Shown here in pieces: positions 51,705 through 51,714 of a stretch of 51,714 nucleotides of DNA (position 1 is the stretch's first letter; every line of letters begins with the position of its first letter). Position numbers and translations under genes: made by a program. The DNA is taken from assembly GCA_029781855.1 (NCBI GenBank), contig JAKOVX010000145.1, positions 1-51,714 on the forward strand, in the 5' to 3' direction. The notes under the pieces were generated by a model that was not told the DNA's origin, searched no databases, and saw nothing but the letters and a program-made list of their open reading frames with translations. This DNA is from Acidobacteriota bacterium. Its GTDB lineage: Bacteria > Acidobacteriota > Blastocatellia > Pyrinomonadales > Pyrinomonadaceae.

Positions 51705-51714
51705 ATTTTCGAGG

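Larger units (their letters stand above)
51256..51714. other. Repeat-rich intergenic region at the right edge
   Basis: About 460 bases to the window end. A 103-codon minus-strand frame (51356-51667) runs through repeats and is not credible. The region holds dispersed repeat copy 2, a CTCTGCGTCCTCGGCGG-type repeat, two heptamer arrays and a perfect 11-bp inverted repeat. Confidence 0.65.

Overview
The window looks like chromosomal DNA from an Acidobacteriota bacterium, most likely of the Blastocatellia/Pyrinomonadaceae type. This placement is an inference from gene content: a fused AroD-AroE, a series of small zinc-ribbon membrane proteins, a membrane-bound uptake [NiFe]-hydrogenase, a Kir-type potassium channel, GT-C membrane glycosyltransferases and PilN/PilO-type secretion proteins. 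Base composition is moderately GC-rich and even. I see no prophage, transposase, CRISPR array, rRNA or convincing tRNA gene.

Layout. (1) 1-8.0 kb, plus strand: 5'-truncated aroDE, a zinc-finger protein, an E1-like ThiF/MoeB adenylyltransferase, an exported protein, a type II NADH dehydrogenase, a secreted beta-propeller protein and a short-chain dehydrogenase. (2) 8.0-14.2 kb: two zinc-ribbon proteins flank an RlmB-like rRNA methyltransferase on the minus strand; then, on plus, a NYN-domain protein, a DUF2203 protein, a zinc-ribbon/RDD membrane protein, an intrinsic terminator and an unusually short RqcH-like (NFACT-R) protein. (3) 14.2-19.9 kb: a minus-strand pair, an ABC transporter with three FHA domains followed by a TlpA-like lipoprotein; then comM on plus. 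(4) 19.9-26.4 kb, minus strand: a compact hydrogenase operon, small subunit - large subunit - cytochrome b - maturation protease - hypC - hypD - hypE. The small subunit carries the six-cysteine proximal-cluster signature of O2-tolerant hydrogenases. (5) 26.9-30.7 kb: an acyl-CoA synthetase, a small anti-sigma-like zinc-finger protein, and a divergent sigma-70-like protein. (6) 30.7-35.1 kb: a surface-glycan block (O-antigen-ligase-like protein, two GT2 glycosyltransferases, a small membrane protein). (7) 35.3-42.9 kb: a HEAT-like protein, an unknown protein, a Kir channel, a TM2 protein, riboflavin synthase and two large GT-C-type membrane proteins. (8) 43-45.8 kb: a LolA-like periplasmic protein, an M20 amidohydrolase and a small zincin (HELTH). 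(9) 46.0-49.4 kb, minus strand: a type IV pilus/type II secretion-like operon (PilN, PilO, a TIG-like proline-rich protein, a pseudopilin). (10) 49.4-51.7 kb: two exported proteins between repeat-rich intergenic stretches.

How the genes may work together. The hydrogenase would send electrons from H2 through its cytochrome b to quinone, next to the quinone-reducing NDH-2 seen earlier in the window. HypC, HypD, HypE and the protease do part of the maturation; HypA, HypB and HypF must be encoded elsewhere. The glycan genes plausibly make or polymerise a surface polysaccharide. The most noteworthy items are the O2-tolerant hydrogenase operon and its promoter region, the NFACT-R-only protein, the triple-FHA ABC transporter, the sigma-like/zinc-finger pair, the incomplete PilNO operon, and the dispersed and heptameric repeats at the right end.
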